64,000 bases of DNA from Schizophyllum amplum (taxonomy: Eukaryota; Basidiomycota; Agaricomycetes; Agaricales; Schizophyllaceae), in the NCBI GenBank assembly GCA_007026445.1, contig VDMD01000012.1, forward strand, positions 372,001 through 436,000. The letters run 5' to 3'. The position numbers were made by a program, and so were the translations under genes. Below the pieces are notes generated by a model. The model searched no databases and was not told the DNA's origin. It saw only the letters and a program-made list of their open reading frames with translations. Positions 1 to 11,505 of the stretch are shown one piece after another (within the stretch, counting starts at the first letter, position 1; each line of letters starts with the position of its first letter).

Positions 1-837
1 AGCCATGTCGACTGCCGATGATCTCGGCATCAAAGTAGGTCGTGAGCTCGGGCCAGTCATCGGTGAGGCCGCGGATGCTGAGGTAGCCACAGAGGAACGA
101 GGCGTCGAAGTCGACGTCCTGGGGTAATATTGAGACAATACAGCGTATATACAAGGTCGCGCACGCACCATGATCGTGACGTTGACGTCGTACGAGTTGC
201 GGCCACTCTTCTGGGTGCCGGAAAACGTTGCGCCCGGGTAAAGGCAGTGGTGGGACTGCGGTCGCACGCGCAAGTAGGTGATATCAACGAGCGGGTCGGC
301 GGGCTGGGCAGTGTCAAACGGGCTGCGCGGGCTGGTGTCTGGCGAGGAGAGGGTGCGGGTGGGGGTCTTGATTCTGAGCTGCGCGAACTGATGGTGGCGC
401 GCAGGGGCCGTGGCCTGTGCGCTGTCGTGCCGCACGTCCTGCGCAAGGGCGCTCCCCTGCGCAGACGCGCTCTCTCGAAAGGGCGAGCAGTCAAAGTCGG
501 GGGACGAAGCGATGTCGTAGCTGTCGTCCTCGTAGTCTGCCTCTTGTACTATCGCTATCGGTTCTGGGGCGGGAGACACGGGGCTGTCGAGGACGATGTG
601 GTGCAACTGGTGGCAGTCGGGCAGCGGCGGTGGGGGCGGGGGTTGCTGCTGCTGCGCCCGCGGGTCCGGTGCATGCTCGCGACATTGGCCACAGACGGGA
701 GGCGCAGCTTCTGCGCCGTGGGCTGCGGCGAGGTCAGCGAGCGCGCAGTTGCAGGACGTGCATGTCTTGATCTGCGGGGCCGTTGCGGGTGGGGCATCGG
801 GAAGAACCGGGTGGTGGAGGAGGCCGTAGGAGGGCAT
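1..837 (-). CDS. GID4: GID4/Vid24-like substrate receptor of the GID/CTLH ubiquitin ligase (3' truncated)
   Basis: Two exons are visible, with a 50-nt GT-AG intron at 119-168. The C-terminal part reads YPGATFSGTQKSGRNSYDV, then DVDFDASFLCGYLSIRGL and DWPELTTYFDAEIIG. This is the conserved Vid24/GID4 beta-barrel core (GxQ.S....YdV, LCGYL.I.GLt.d.p.L.T.F..EIIG). Known family role: GID4 binds Pro/N-degrons and recruits gluconeogenic enzymes to the GID E3 ligase in the cytosol. The first ~200 residues before the barrel are low-complexity (a proline and glutamine run, acidic patch), with two CxxC pairs near residues 20-45 whose role is unknown. The start at 837 is the first ATG after an in-frame stop. 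The gene runs off the left edge, so the end of the domain is missing. Family assignment is secure. Confidence 0.88.
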   Translation of the reverse strand, partial: MPSYGLLHHPVLPDAPPATAPQIKTCTSCNCALADLAAAHGAEAAPPVCGQCREHAPDPRAQQQQPPPPPPLPDCHQLHHIVLDSPVSPAPEPIAIVQEADYEDDSYDIASSPDFDCSPFRESASAQGSALAQDVRHDSAQATAPARHHQFAQLRIKTPTRTLSSPDTSPRSPFDTAQPADPLVDITYLRVRPQSHHCLYPGATFSGTQKSGRNSYDVNVTIMVRARPCIYAVLSQYYPRTSTSTPRSSVATSASAASPMTGPSSRPTLMPRSSAVDMA

Positions 838-2828
838 GCTGAGCGGGGCGTGGAGGGGAAGAGGCGGACAGACGAGGCGGCGGGACGAATTTGAAGGATG
901 ACACCGGCCCCCGTTTGGTAGCACGTGGCCTCACGCGTGGCCAAAGCTGGACAAAGCCGAGACGCTTTCTCGCTCGTCCTTCGTCGATGCCGGCGGGGCC
1001 TCGAGTCTTCAGAGCCAGTATTTGCGGGGTCTGTAAGCTATAAGGGAGACTCAGACGCCCCGTAGACGCGCGTCTCTTGCCCGACGACCTGCTATCACTG
1101 TGACTGTGCGCGGCCATCAGGGTTCCCAGCACAGCACCTGGACCGGCTACGGGCGACTCTCTGTGCTGTTCTCCTGGCATCGGCCGCCCTGACCCCACGC
1201 CGAGTTGCGTACTAACGCCCCGCCTCCAGGCTGTCCCCCGACCGTACCTCGTACGGTACCCCGCCCACTGTCGTTCCGGACCGCCCAGACCGCACCTCTC
1301 ACATGTCACGAATGCTGTCGCCCGTCGGCACTCTGGCGACCGCTCCTCGCTTCGCAGCATCGCAGCAACCCTCGTCACATCGGACGTCCTTCTCTCTCTC
1401 AGCCGCTCTCTGCCACCCGCCGCGCACTCAGCTCGTACGGTCACGCGGGCCTCGCTAATCCTCCGCCGCGCCCGCCGCGGGTGTTCACCCTCGCTAAAGC
1501 GGAGCCTCTCGTCACCAACGTCCACTCTGCAGCTGTCGCCTGCAGTCCGTTTGCTATCACGTCTCCACTCAGGTATGCGACCTCGGCAGCACTAGGTGAT
1601 ACGTCCAGCCAACGTCAATGCACTCCGATGATCAGGAGGCTACATCTATCGCCTCATGACTCTGCTTCCATGCCGGCACTGACTATCCCTCGCATACCAA
1701 GACTCCGATGAATTCATCCTCGAAACCCCGGCGGCAGCGGTGACGGGGACTGCAGTGCGCATATATGGCTAGGCTATGCACCCATACAAACGAGGATTCA
1801 GGAAGACTCGTGGAACGTCCTCACGCCTCCAAGAAGACCTTTCTTCGCCCATTATGGTATGTTCCTTCCCGGCGTCACACTGGATATCAGACCAGCTCGG
1901 TACTTGGACGATTGTAAGCATCGTTGCCCCAAACTGACGCTCCATGGCTCTTTATGGGCGTCGTTTGCTCCGGTTCCCACGGTTTGAGGAATTGCTTGTT
2001 TTGGACCTAGCTCCGGGGTAGAGCGTGTATTGAACAAAACTTGTCCAGAGCAGACCTTTGACGGACTGAACAGCCTTTACGGAACATACCTGGTTCTACA
2101 ACAGCTAGAGCTATTGCGGCATGCTCGACGGCGTCTAATCGCTCGACGCGGCCACATCCATGCCTTGACAATCTCGGATCACGCTGTCAGCGTGCGCTGG
2201 CTCGACTCCGCCTATGTGCCCAACGTTATTTTCGTGCCCTATGTGAATCTGAGTAGTTGAAGCGCACCAAACCTTCTCGATGTCCGTCTCTTGTGCATAG
2301 GACCATTGTCTCCCGGGAACAGGATCTTCGTGTTTCGTGAACAGGACCTTTATCTCCCTGGACCGTGAACAGGACCTTCATCTCTTGTGTAAAGGGGACC
2401 TTTTGTCCCGCGTGAGCACTGAGATCGTCTATCCTAAACAGGCTCTCGTCAACGGGACCATCATCTCATAAACAGGGGAGCTTGAAGCTCGAAGGACCAG
2501 ACGATTAGTGGCACGCACGCCTCAGGTTATCCGACGTCAAGGAGGTGGCCTTTCTCAAGCTTTGCTACACTTTTTCTGGTAAACGAGCGCAGTTCGACCT
2601 GCGCCGGGAAGCGTAATGAGCGCGACGTGCGCGCGCCTCTATTATTATACCGGTGGCCGAATTACTGTGCATGTAAGTAGTGCTACGAAAATGCTTTTCC
2701 ATGCTGTGCTGCGTGGTCCCAAGAAGAAGTCTCCGGAGAACTCATTCGTACCGTCTCCGCCGGCCGATGCATGTCATCTCCGAATCAAACCATCTGCGTC
2801 CTCGTATGCTTTTCAACTGTCTCCGACC
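838..2828. other. Intergenic region, no supported gene
   Basis: About 2 kb between the GID4 start and the 3' end of the first MFS gene. Open frames here (for example 1205-1711 plus, and the upstream part of 734-1525 minus) are rich in Arg, Pro and Ser, show no domain and have no convincing splice context. The left part probably carries the GID4 promoter and leader. The only structure seen is the degenerate repeat at about 2314-2475. Confidence 0.5.
2314..2475. repeat. Degenerate tandem repeat around GAACAGGACCTTCATCTC
   Basis: Imperfect copies of a core like gaacaggaccttcatctc recur at roughly 28-30 nt spacing (near 2317, 2338, 2366, then decayed copies to 2475). It lies in non-coding DNA between GID4 and the MFS pair. 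It is an old, diverged minisatellite; no function is visible. Confidence 0.55.
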
Positions 2829-5800
2829 TCATACCTTCTCCGACTCAGTCGTCCCTGCTCGAACAGTCGCATCGTCGCGTACGACGCTCCCTTCTCGCGT
2901 AGCAGTGCCTTCTCGCGTAGCACTTCCATCCCACGTATCTCGTGTCCGCGCACCCTCCGATGTGTCGTCCTTCTTGTCGTCTTCGACCGTCTTCTTCTCA
3001 TCCTCGACCACCTTCTTCTCATCCTCGACAGTCTTGTTCTCATCCTCAACCACCGTCGACGCCGTCCCCTTCTCCACATCAGAGTCGTTTGTCGGCTTCG
3101 CAGACTTGACCACGGTGCGCTGTAGCGTGTACTTGCGAAGGAAGAGCACTGCAAGGACGATTGTGAGCAACGCTGTTACAGGAGAAGCTCAGGAAAATGG
3201 GAAGTTGAGTCCATAAGCAGGATCGGAGATGCGGGGGTGGACGTGGAACACGGCAATGAATAGCGACAAAGAGGACCAACAAGAACAGACGATCTCCCGA
3301 AGCAGAGACAAAACCAAACCAGCGAAAAGAGAAATAAAAACTTACCCATGATGAACGCCACGCCCACCATCGGCGTACTGGCCACCCATATGGTGCTCAC
3401 CGCGCGAGAGAATGCATGGATTATCGTTTGGCGCAGCGTCGGGTCCTGCAAACATTGTCAGCAACGGCAGTATTGCGACTCGGCGGCATATGCGAGTTCC
3501 CACAGAAGGGACGGTCTGCGTATTCCACACCGTGCCATCATAGCCCCCTATACCCGCCCAATGTCATTGAATCAAAGTCCAGCTCACCTCAATATTCTTG
3601 AGCTGCCTCACAGCTTCTATATAACTGCTCGCCGACCCCGAGAAGGGGACGTCGGGGATGCTCTTTAGCCGCCTGTTGAGCGTCTGCAGGGGGAGCCCGT
3701 CAATGCCGTCACCGAAGCGCATGCATGAGCTGGATGCGTACACTGGTGAAGATTGTTTGCCCTATGGAGACACCGACGGTGCCACCGATGGTGCGGATGA
3801 ACGCGAAGGCGCCTGTAGACGTAGCCATATCCTTGATAGGCATTGCTGCTTGCTGAAGCCATCGTCAGTACCAACTACGATGAAACAAGTCGAGTCGTCC
3901 AAGAACACTGACCAATGCAATCAGGGGTGTCTGTCGATGATTGGGTAGTAAGTTTCGTGCCACTTCTTGCAGAATGACATGCTCATACCTGGAAGTTTGC
4001 GCCGAGTCCGAGTGCAGCGATGAGGGGCAGAATTTCCTTGACAGCACTGTGCGTAACGGGTTAATAAGTGGTCACAAGTGAACGCAATAAGATGTTGTAT
4101 GATATGGTCACCAAACGGCGGCTGAGAAAGTACGCACTTGCTCGAGGTATCGTCCAGCATAGTCATCAGGCCATAGCCCAAGCAGAACACCGCGTAGGTG
4201 ATCATCATAAGCCAGCGGTAGTCACCCGTTTTACTTACGATGATTCCGCTCGCAGCGGATATGAGAGCCGCACCGAGTGAAAAGGGAATCATTCTGCACG
4301 GATTAGAAATCAGGGCTTGATCACGCGCGACGCGCCGCCACAAGAACGCACCTCACGCCGGCGCCCGTAGCGGAGCTACCTAGGATCTGATAGTACAGGG
4401 GAAGGTAGTACGCTCCTTTGTAGGCCGTCAGCAGTGGAACACTACTTTAACATCTCATCCATACCCTCAAAGAATGCAACGGCGTGCAGGAAAGTCGACA
4501 TCAGGATGAGTGCGGTCGTTCGCGTCTGTGGTGTCGTGAGCAAGATATGAGCAACCAAAAGCATGCACCACACGTACCTTGAACAACCGCGGTGGAATGA
4601 TGGGCTCGCGCGTCGTGAACCATTCGTTCAGCCCAGCGCACAAGAGCAACGAGCCGCCAACCACGAGCAGGGCGATCGTCTTGGCGTCATCCCAACTCTT
4701 TTCGCTGAAGTTGAAGCCGAGCAGTAGGCAGATGACACCGCCGACAATGAGGAACAGGCCGGCGAAGTCAAACGCGGCGACGTGCTCGCGGAAGGTACGG
4801 CCTTGATGGGGGTTTAGATGAAGGGTGAAGAACAAAACTGCTGCTGCAACGCCACCGGTCGGCCTACGCTGAGTTGAGCTCGTTACCGGACAGGACTCAA
4901 GAGCACAATGACGCACAAATTGATGAAAAAGCACCTGAAGAATCGTCAATATGGTTTTCCGCGCCGCAAAAGACTTCGTGACAAGCTCACCATCGCCATG
5001 ATACATGATCAGTGAAGACCTGCAGGAAGTCTCAGTTATGTTATTGTGGGACGGTCAAAGATTACGCACGCCACCAAGCAGAGGGCCAACGATACTGCAA
5101 ATAAGATCAGGCACTGCAGACCAACAGAGGGCCTTCCGAGTACCTCGCGATACCTGTTCGTTTCGTTAGTACCAGAATTGGCAGTTCGACGCTGATACGT
5201 ACCCCATGTGGAACCAATAAGTCCGCCATATAAGCCCCGTCTATGGCGATGCTGTTTAGTATATCAGTATAGCCATAGGAGCTGAGGACGTACTTGTGAA
5301 GTGGTACAATATCGCTGATTGTGATGTTTACCTGCAAGACGCGCGTGAGGCTCAACGTCCATAGCAGGTGGTTTGACTCACGAGAATCAGTATACCGCCG
5401 CCGCCTATGCCTTGTATAGCTCGTGCGATGATGAGCCATGTCTGTGGGAAGAACGTCTCCTTTAGTCATGACCATGAGTATTTCAGGATGTACTGTACCA
5501 TGGACTGTGCGGCACCGCATAGCGCGGACCCTATCTGTGATCTGTAGTCAGCAACGGGGAGCCGAATTGGAGCCGAAGGGGAATGGCGCACCAAGAAGAC
5601 CAAGATGCCACCGTACAGAATGGGCTTCCTGCCTATCAAGTCCGAGAGCTTGCCGTACAGAGGGCCAAGTGAGGCGGACGCCAGCAGGTAGGCACTGTCT
5701 TCAAGCGTTAGTTCTGTACAAATCGCGTGCTTTGACGGCGCTTAACACACCTTCCCACCCAACTATAGTTATCTCCTCCACCGAGTTGCTCGACTATCGT

Positions 5801-6158
5801 GGGTAAAGCTGTTGCAACAATGGTCTGTGTATATGTGTGAGGTAGAGTGGTGAAGGTAGGGACGATCGCGTACTTGGTCAAGCGCAGCGAGGAAGACGGT
5901 GAGCATGAAGCCTGCGAAGACCTGTCGTTCCAGTTAATAACTGTCATGCACCAGTGTGTGGCCACGTACCACGGGGAGGTTGTTGTGGGGGACAACATGC
6001 GTCTCTTTGTTGCGCCACGACGCGCCTGGCTTCTCTTTAGCTTCAGCAGGTAGCCCGTTTTCTGGTCCGCCGTGCGCGAGCGCGGGTTCTGGTGGCGCCT
6101 GCGTCGTGTTCATAACGTTCGTTGAAGTCGTTATTGTGGAAGCGTCTTGCGCGGACAT
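2829..6158 (-). CDS. MFS multidrug transporter, DHA2 (14-TM drug:H+ antiporter) type, copy A
   Basis: Plasma-membrane exporter of the DHA2 family, built from many short exons. Reading 5' to 3': [17 protein letters not shown] and YSWVG in TM1/loop; [16 protein letters not shown] (motif A); IVGPLLGG (motif C, antiporter signature) near 5050-5080; [13 protein letters not shown] and SEKSWDD loops; a late exon with [15 protein letters not shown]; and a last TM followed by a ~95-residue cytoplasmic tail. The tail carries four VEDEKK-type 7-residue repeats and a short ATREG repeat. The start at 6158 is the first ATG that leaves a typical cytoplasmic leader (an in-frame ATG at 6230 is the alternative). 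Known family role: proton-driven export of drugs or metabolites; the substrate cannot be told from sequence. It lies in tandem, same strand, with copy B. No biosynthetic gene is adjacent. Confidence 0.9.
2970..3053 (-). repeat. Four in-frame 21-bp repeats coding a VEDEKK heptad
   Basis: Units at 2970-2990, 2991-3011, 3012-3032 and 3033-3053 follow plus-strand consensus cttcttctcatcctcgaccac. They encode successive seven-residue units of the form VEDEKKT in the cytoplasmic tail of MFS copy A. The outer units are the more diverged. Confidence 0.85.
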
Positions 6159-6580
6159 TATGCGCAACAGCGAGGAGCCCTCCCTTGCCTGACTCGAAGA
6201 TGAACGCGGGTTGAAGAAGACGGATCTCAACTTGCGGACCCATTGCTGAAACTGACCAGATGCAGGAATAGACGCCGGGCCGGTCGAGAAATTGCCGCCC
6301 GTCCTCGCCGCGGCAAAACGGGTAAGAAACCGCGGCCACGTGAGTTCATGTTGAACTTCGCGTGCGACTCAAGTTCATCGTTCTCTGAACTCTCAACTTA
6401 ATCTGCCCAGCATCTGCCATACTATGGTACCAAGTAGAGGCATCATATGTAAGAACTCCTGATGACAGGCCAGTCTAGTCAAGTCCTCGTCTATGTCATT
6501 CATCGCAAGTATTGTTCTATGTACTACTAGTCAGTCCTCACAGTGGGACTCGTTTTCCTTGCCGCGTGTCTACCGGCATA

Positions 6581-6589
6581 TCACGTGAC
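6581..6589. promoter_or_regulatory. TCACGTGAC palindromic site upstream of MFS copy A
   Basis: Perfect TCACGTGA palindrome plus C, 422 nt upstream of the MFS A start codon, in the ~490-nt spacer between copies A and B. TCACGTG is the bHLH/Cbf1-type core in fungi. The same nonamer lies at 9806-9814 at nearly the same distance from MFS B. Function is inferred. Confidence 0.4.
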
Positions 6590-6649
6590 TCTACAGTAGC
6601 TCATATTCCATCCTACTCTGAAAGACTTACTGCCCATGGAGAGCTCGCT

Positions 6650-9385
6650 CTACTTACCAGACGATTCAGAAGGCGATGGTGACTTGGGCGCCTGACTCTC
6701 AAGGTCGTAGTCGCCACCAGGGCTGACTTTCGTCTCCTCCTCGGCGTCGTGCTTGGTGACTGGTACGGTCGGTCGCTTGAGCGGATAACTTCGAATTAAG
6801 AAGACTATAGGCCATGAGTGTTCTTATGATGTCTCTCCGGCCAACATGTTACGTACCGACAAATATAACGGCTCCTAGGATGGCCGTACTGACGATCCAA
6901 ATAGTACTTATGGACGTCATGAACGCGTGTATGACGCGCCGGCGTAGGTCCTCATCCTGAGAATGTGCACATCAGGGCCAAATTGGGAATCGCGAAGCAA
7001 TAAGAAACCCTACTGGAATTTCGTGGATCATAGAGATGTTGTCGAGGCCCGCCCCGGAGGCAGGATCGAAGCCAATTCCTTCCACACCGGATAGTTGTTT
7101 GCGTAGAGTCTAAGTGGATGTTAGACATGTAGAATCAATTTCGTTGAGTGATGGCCTTACATTCGTCAAGACCGTCTGACCGACGGACAGCCCGGAGGTA
7201 GACGATAACGTCCTTGGATAAATCAGTATCAGTTGGAAAGACGGGCGTCCAGCATACCGCATGAAGGTGAGTGCGCCTGTCGCAGTTGCCATATCTTTGA
7301 CAGGCATAGAGGCGTGTATAGCGATGAGGTTCGTCTGAGAAACGAAAATTGAGTCATTGTACCGTCGCAACGAGCTGAGGCTGACCTGGAACATTGGGCC
7401 ACATCCCAGACCCGCTATGAGAGGAAATACTATCTTCAGAGCGCTACCAACCGGTTAGACACGGCCTGAAGTAGGAGAGACAGTCATACGTAGATGAGTT
7501 TTCGTCAAGCATGATCATTAGCCCGTATCCAAGGCAATAAACGATGCTGAAGGTCCATATGAAGGGTCGATATCTCCCGATGCGTGATATTGTCATTCCT
7601 GCTGAAAGAGAGGTCACGCAAGCTCCGAGCAGGAAAGATAGTGTCCTATAAAGAACTAGGCGATCAGTGACCGCAGCTCAGTATACAAAGTCCAGAGATT
7701 ACCATAATCCTGAGGACGTGGCAGATGCGCCCAAGACTTGGAAGTACACCGGCAGATAGTAGGCAGCTAATGACTCGTCAGCGAAGACGCACGACTAACA
7801 CGGCGCCGCGGCAAACCTTGCATGTATGTGAATGATACACTCGCAGAGCTCGCCATTAAGGCGACAGGCGTCCTCGCCTGCGGCTAGTAAGCATGGCATG
7901 CTGCGTATCTGACTCGGAGACTGCCTCACCTTGAACATCCGTTGTGGGATGATAGGATCGCGATGCGTATACACCTCGTTGAAGCCGCCGGCAACGAGGA
8001 GGCAGACGCCGATAACCAGGAGCGCAATGGTCTGCGGCGTAGACCCTGTGTGCATGAGATTGGTCAGTGCTGATGCTTCATCTCGGACCGAGCGAGCTGA
8101 GTGAAGAGACGCACATGACGTTTCTCCGAAGTTGAGACCGAGCAAGAAGCAAACGATGCCGGCGATAATGAGAAAGAGGCCAAGAAAGTCAAACGTGCGT
8201 AGATGATGCTGGAGGGTTTGACCCTGGTGCGGCTTGGTGTGCAGAAAAATAAAGAGGAGGACAGTCGCGATGCCGCCTGATGGTAAATTGATCCAGAAAC
8301 ACCAGCGCCAGGATGAGTGGTCGGCAAGTGCCTGCAAATAGCTACGTCAAATTGCGAGTAAGCGCATAACACAATACTACTCACACCACCGATAACTGGG
8401 CCGACAAGGCTGTAAGATTGGATGAGCAGCTCGCAGGAGCGACCTGCATAAGGAGACGCATACCTCGCCAAAGTCCATGTCGACGCGATAAGCGCTCCAT
8501 ATTTTGCTCGTCTGTATTTTTGCCATTAGCGAGCTGCTTTTGCGCAGCGTGCCAGAAAATTACTTCTCTAGGGGTACGAGATCACCCAAGAGGGTAAAGA
8601 ACTAGGTAAAAGTCAGCGGTGACGAACGAAGTCACGTATGACGCTCATACCATCTGCGTGATGCCACCACCCCCCATCCCTTGCACAGCACGACTAGCAA
8701 TTAGCCAGTTCTGTGAACACAAGTTGAGCAGAGGTGACACCAGTAAATGACTGTGGCCCTACCATATTTTGTGCTGCACCGCATAGTGCAGACCCAATCT
8801 ATATGACGGGGAGTAAGCAATGAGCATAGGATATGTGGCATCCACAGCCGTCTTACCAGGAAGAGGAAGATGCTGCTGAAAAGGATGGGCTTGCGGCCAA
8901 GGAGATCCGACAGCTTGCCGTAGAGCGGGCCTAGGGCTGCCGAGCCCAGCAAGTACGCACTGAAAAATAGTTTAGGAGTCTCGCCTTAACCATGTGCACA
9001 AAAATTTACCTTCCGACCCAGCTGTAGCTCTTGCCTCCGTCCAAAGAACTGACGATCTTGGGGAGCACGGTGGCGACAATGGTCTTTGCAGGAAATCAAC
9101 GTCGCCGGGTGACCATGGGAGTGAAGGGGGAATACATACCTGGTCTAGCGCCGAAAGGAACAGCGAGAGCATCAAAGCTGGGAAGACCTGACGCCGGGGG
9201 TGAGGGGGAAGGCATGAGCAGAACACACCGTGAACAAGATGGAAGGGACTTACGATTGCCAGTCTGTTGTGGGGCACGACCTCGACCTCATCGACTTCCT
9301 GCCCAGCATCAGCAGGAGCAGCGGGGGCGGCATCCGGGGCAGCCTCAAGAGTTGCCGAGGGCTGCTTTTCTGTCGTGTCTGTCAT
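6650..9385 (-). CDS. MFS multidrug transporter, DHA2 type, copy B
   Basis: Second tandem DHA2 exporter, head-to-tail upstream of copy A. It starts at the ATG at 9385 ([10 protein letters not shown]...), with an acidic Ala/Pro-rich cytoplasmic leader ending VVPHNRLAI, the same VPHN junction and intron position as copy A (VVPHNNLPV). Later segments are [16 protein letters not shown] (motif A), [11 protein letters not shown] (motif C), [46 protein letters not shown] and [15 protein letters not shown]. The tail ends in a Ser/Pro/Glu stretch, [10 protein letters not shown], before the stop at 6650. It lacks the VEDEKK repeats of copy A. Sequence similarity and shared intron positions indicate a tandem duplication, well diverged by now. 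Substrate unknown. Confidence 0.9.
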
Positions 9386-10125
9386 GATCGCGCCTCTCAA
9401 GATCCTAAGTAGGCGGTCGAGGAGATAACCCACAACCCCGCACGCCTGCTTTTATCGCATGGAGGCTACTTATGTTAGTTCATACTTACCGCTTCATGAC
9501 TCGTCACCGGCCAGGCGCCGGCCAAGCCATCATCTGATATGTTCATTCCGAGCCTCCGAGAACATTGAGAACCCGCGAGGTCCCTTCACGAGGCTTCATT
9601 GGGTGATCAGTTACGCAGAGACTGACTCGTGCCAACATGCGGTTCGTATCAGTTATGACATTGAAGAGGGTCCGAAATTCGAATGCGAAGGCGTAGACTG
9701 GCAAATGTAAAGGTGGCCAGAAATTCGGATTGTGAGAGCGGGAGTAAACTTAGAGGTGCACTCGGTGGCCTCCGGTGGCCCGGCTGATCGACGAACTCCT
9801 CCGCGTCACGTGACAATGTTCGTTTGGTGCCCGTCAGAACAAACGTCACACTCACCGAGCGCGCGATTGCAACTGAAGAGGCATGAGCGGCGAGGAAGCG
9901 ACTGGTGCTCTGCCTGAAGTTAAGTAAATTGGTGTCATCCGTGCTCGTATTCAGCTTCCAAAGGCGCGTGTGAAGGTGACGAGGGTGCTAGTACAGTATT
10001 TATTCAAAGCGATGCAAATGAAGAGGAAAGGTAAACCGGGTAAATCATGTATTGCACAGTGCTCGTCGCGGGATTGATGGAGGAAAGGTGTAAAGTAGAA
10101 GGACCAGAATCCGTCGGAAGTACAA
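9386..10125. other. Intergenic region upstream of MFS B and downstream of GSP1
   Basis: 740 nt with no supported gene. It contains the TCACGTGAC site listed separately. The short open frames at 9459-9710 and 9732-9917 show no family resemblance. Confidence 0.5.
9806..9814. promoter_or_regulatory. TCACGTGAC palindromic site upstream of MFS copy B
   Basis: Identical to the site at 6581-6589 and 420 nt upstream of the MFS B start codon. Both copies are preceded by a short CCGCGT-like stretch. A shared bHLH-type regulator is an inference. Confidence 0.4.
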
Positions 10126-11204
10126 TTACAGGTCCTCGTCCTCTTCCGGGAGCGGGACGGCCTCGGCCTAGAGATACGGTTGTCAGAGCATACACGAAAT
10201 AACACGTTTGTTTGCGTACCTTCTTCAACTCCTCGTCGTACTGGGCCATCAGCTGAGAGTCAACCTGGACCTCTGCAGGTGCCAACGCGGGCGCGGCCAC
10301 AAACTCGAGGGAAGGGTTGCTACAAGACACTTGAGCTTGATCCTTACGCATGCGCCTGCAGACGTACCCAACAAGCTTCCTGGCGAGCCAGAGGAAGGGC
10401 TTTTCGAAGTTGTAGTTGGACTTCGCGGAGATTTCGAAGTATTGGAGGTTCTTCTTGCGATGGAAGGTGACCTGGCCGGTCTTCACCTTGCGCTCCTACA
10501 ATAGCGAATCATGCATAAGTGCTCTGCATTACACATTCTTGTAGACGGCGACATACCTTAACATCGACCTTGTTACCGCAGAGAACGATGGGAATGTTCT
10601 CGCAGACACGCTCCAGATCGCGATGCCAGTTGGGCACGTTCTTGTAGGTGATTCGGGAGGTGACATCGAACATGATGATGCCGCACTGGCCCTGGATGTA
10701 GTAGCCGTCACGCAGACCGCCGAATTTCTCCTGGCCAGCCGTGTCCCAAACGTTGAAGCAGATCGTGCCGAAGTTGGTCGTGAACGATAGCGGGTGGACC
10801 TCAACACCGAGGGTGGCTTTAGGAAGCATAGGCGTATCAGTACGTTGCGCAGGTGCCCCCTTGGTAGGATTGTTATCGCACCGATGTACTTCTTCTCGAA
10901 TTCGCCCGTCAAGTGACGCTGTAGAAAGTCGCGATCAGGACGAGATCTAAGCAGGACGCGTTGATCAAACGCACCTTGACGAAAGTCGTCTTGCCCGTGC
11001 CACCATCACCGACTGCACATAGTCAAACATCCAGAGAAGCCGGGCGATAGAGGAGCGCGCGACGTGGAAGGAGAGGGACAATGAGATCGCGACATCGATG
11101 GACGACAAAGGTAGACGGCGCGTCAGATCGTGTTGAGTAGCAAGGAATGTGCGCGTACCGAGAACGAGCTTGAACGTGGGTATGCCTTCCTGAGTGCTGC
11201 TCAT
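10126..11204 (-). CDS. GSP1: Ran GTPase (Gsp1/Spi1)
   Basis: Small nuclear GTPase driving nucleocytoplasmic transport and spindle assembly. The spliced product begins [20 protein letters not shown] and shows, in order, the G1 P-loop GDGGTGKT split by an intron after [15 protein letters not shown], switch I/G2 [12 protein letters not shown]3 [19 protein letters not shown]4 CGNKVDVK, G5 [14 protein letters not shown] and the acidic Ran C-terminus PEEDEDL. Family-standard length (~215 aa). Short introns lie near 11000-11160, 10830-10960, 10500-10560, 10320-10370 and 10170-10215. All motifs are intact and no frame break was found. The TAA is at 10126-10128. Confidence 0.97.
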
Positions 11205-11505
11205 GATGGAGGTCTAAGAGGAGAGGCGGTGGAGTGAAGATGAAAGAACTGGCGAAGGAACGCTGTTTGCGCGATGTCACGATCAGCAAATTTGGTCACC
11301 GTGACTGGTCGGCAGTTGCCGAACATCCCTCCTGCCTTGCACTGACGTTCGCTTCTAGTCCCTCCTGCATCGGTGCAGAACACATATCTCAAGATACAGA
11401 TCAGATATTCGTACAGTTTACGGTCTGTTAAAGTCAAGAATGCCGCGAGCGCCAACCCAGTCGACGCTGGCAGCGGGTGGTGCCGCCTATCGCATCTCCA
11501 ACTTC
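11205..11505. other. GSP1 upstream region
   Basis: About 300 nt between the GSP1 start and the open segment at 11506. Presumed promoter of GSP1; no specific element was recognised. Confidence 0.4.

Noticed and set aside
734..1525. 263-codon minus-strand open frame
   Set aside because: Arg/Ser-rich with no domain; its 3' part is antisense-frame to the GID4 N-terminus and it starts far upstream without a splice link.
2829..9385. Secondary-metabolite cluster around the two MFS transporters
   Set aside because: No synthase, P450 or other biosynthetic gene adjoins them; the neighbours are GID4 and Ran GTPase.
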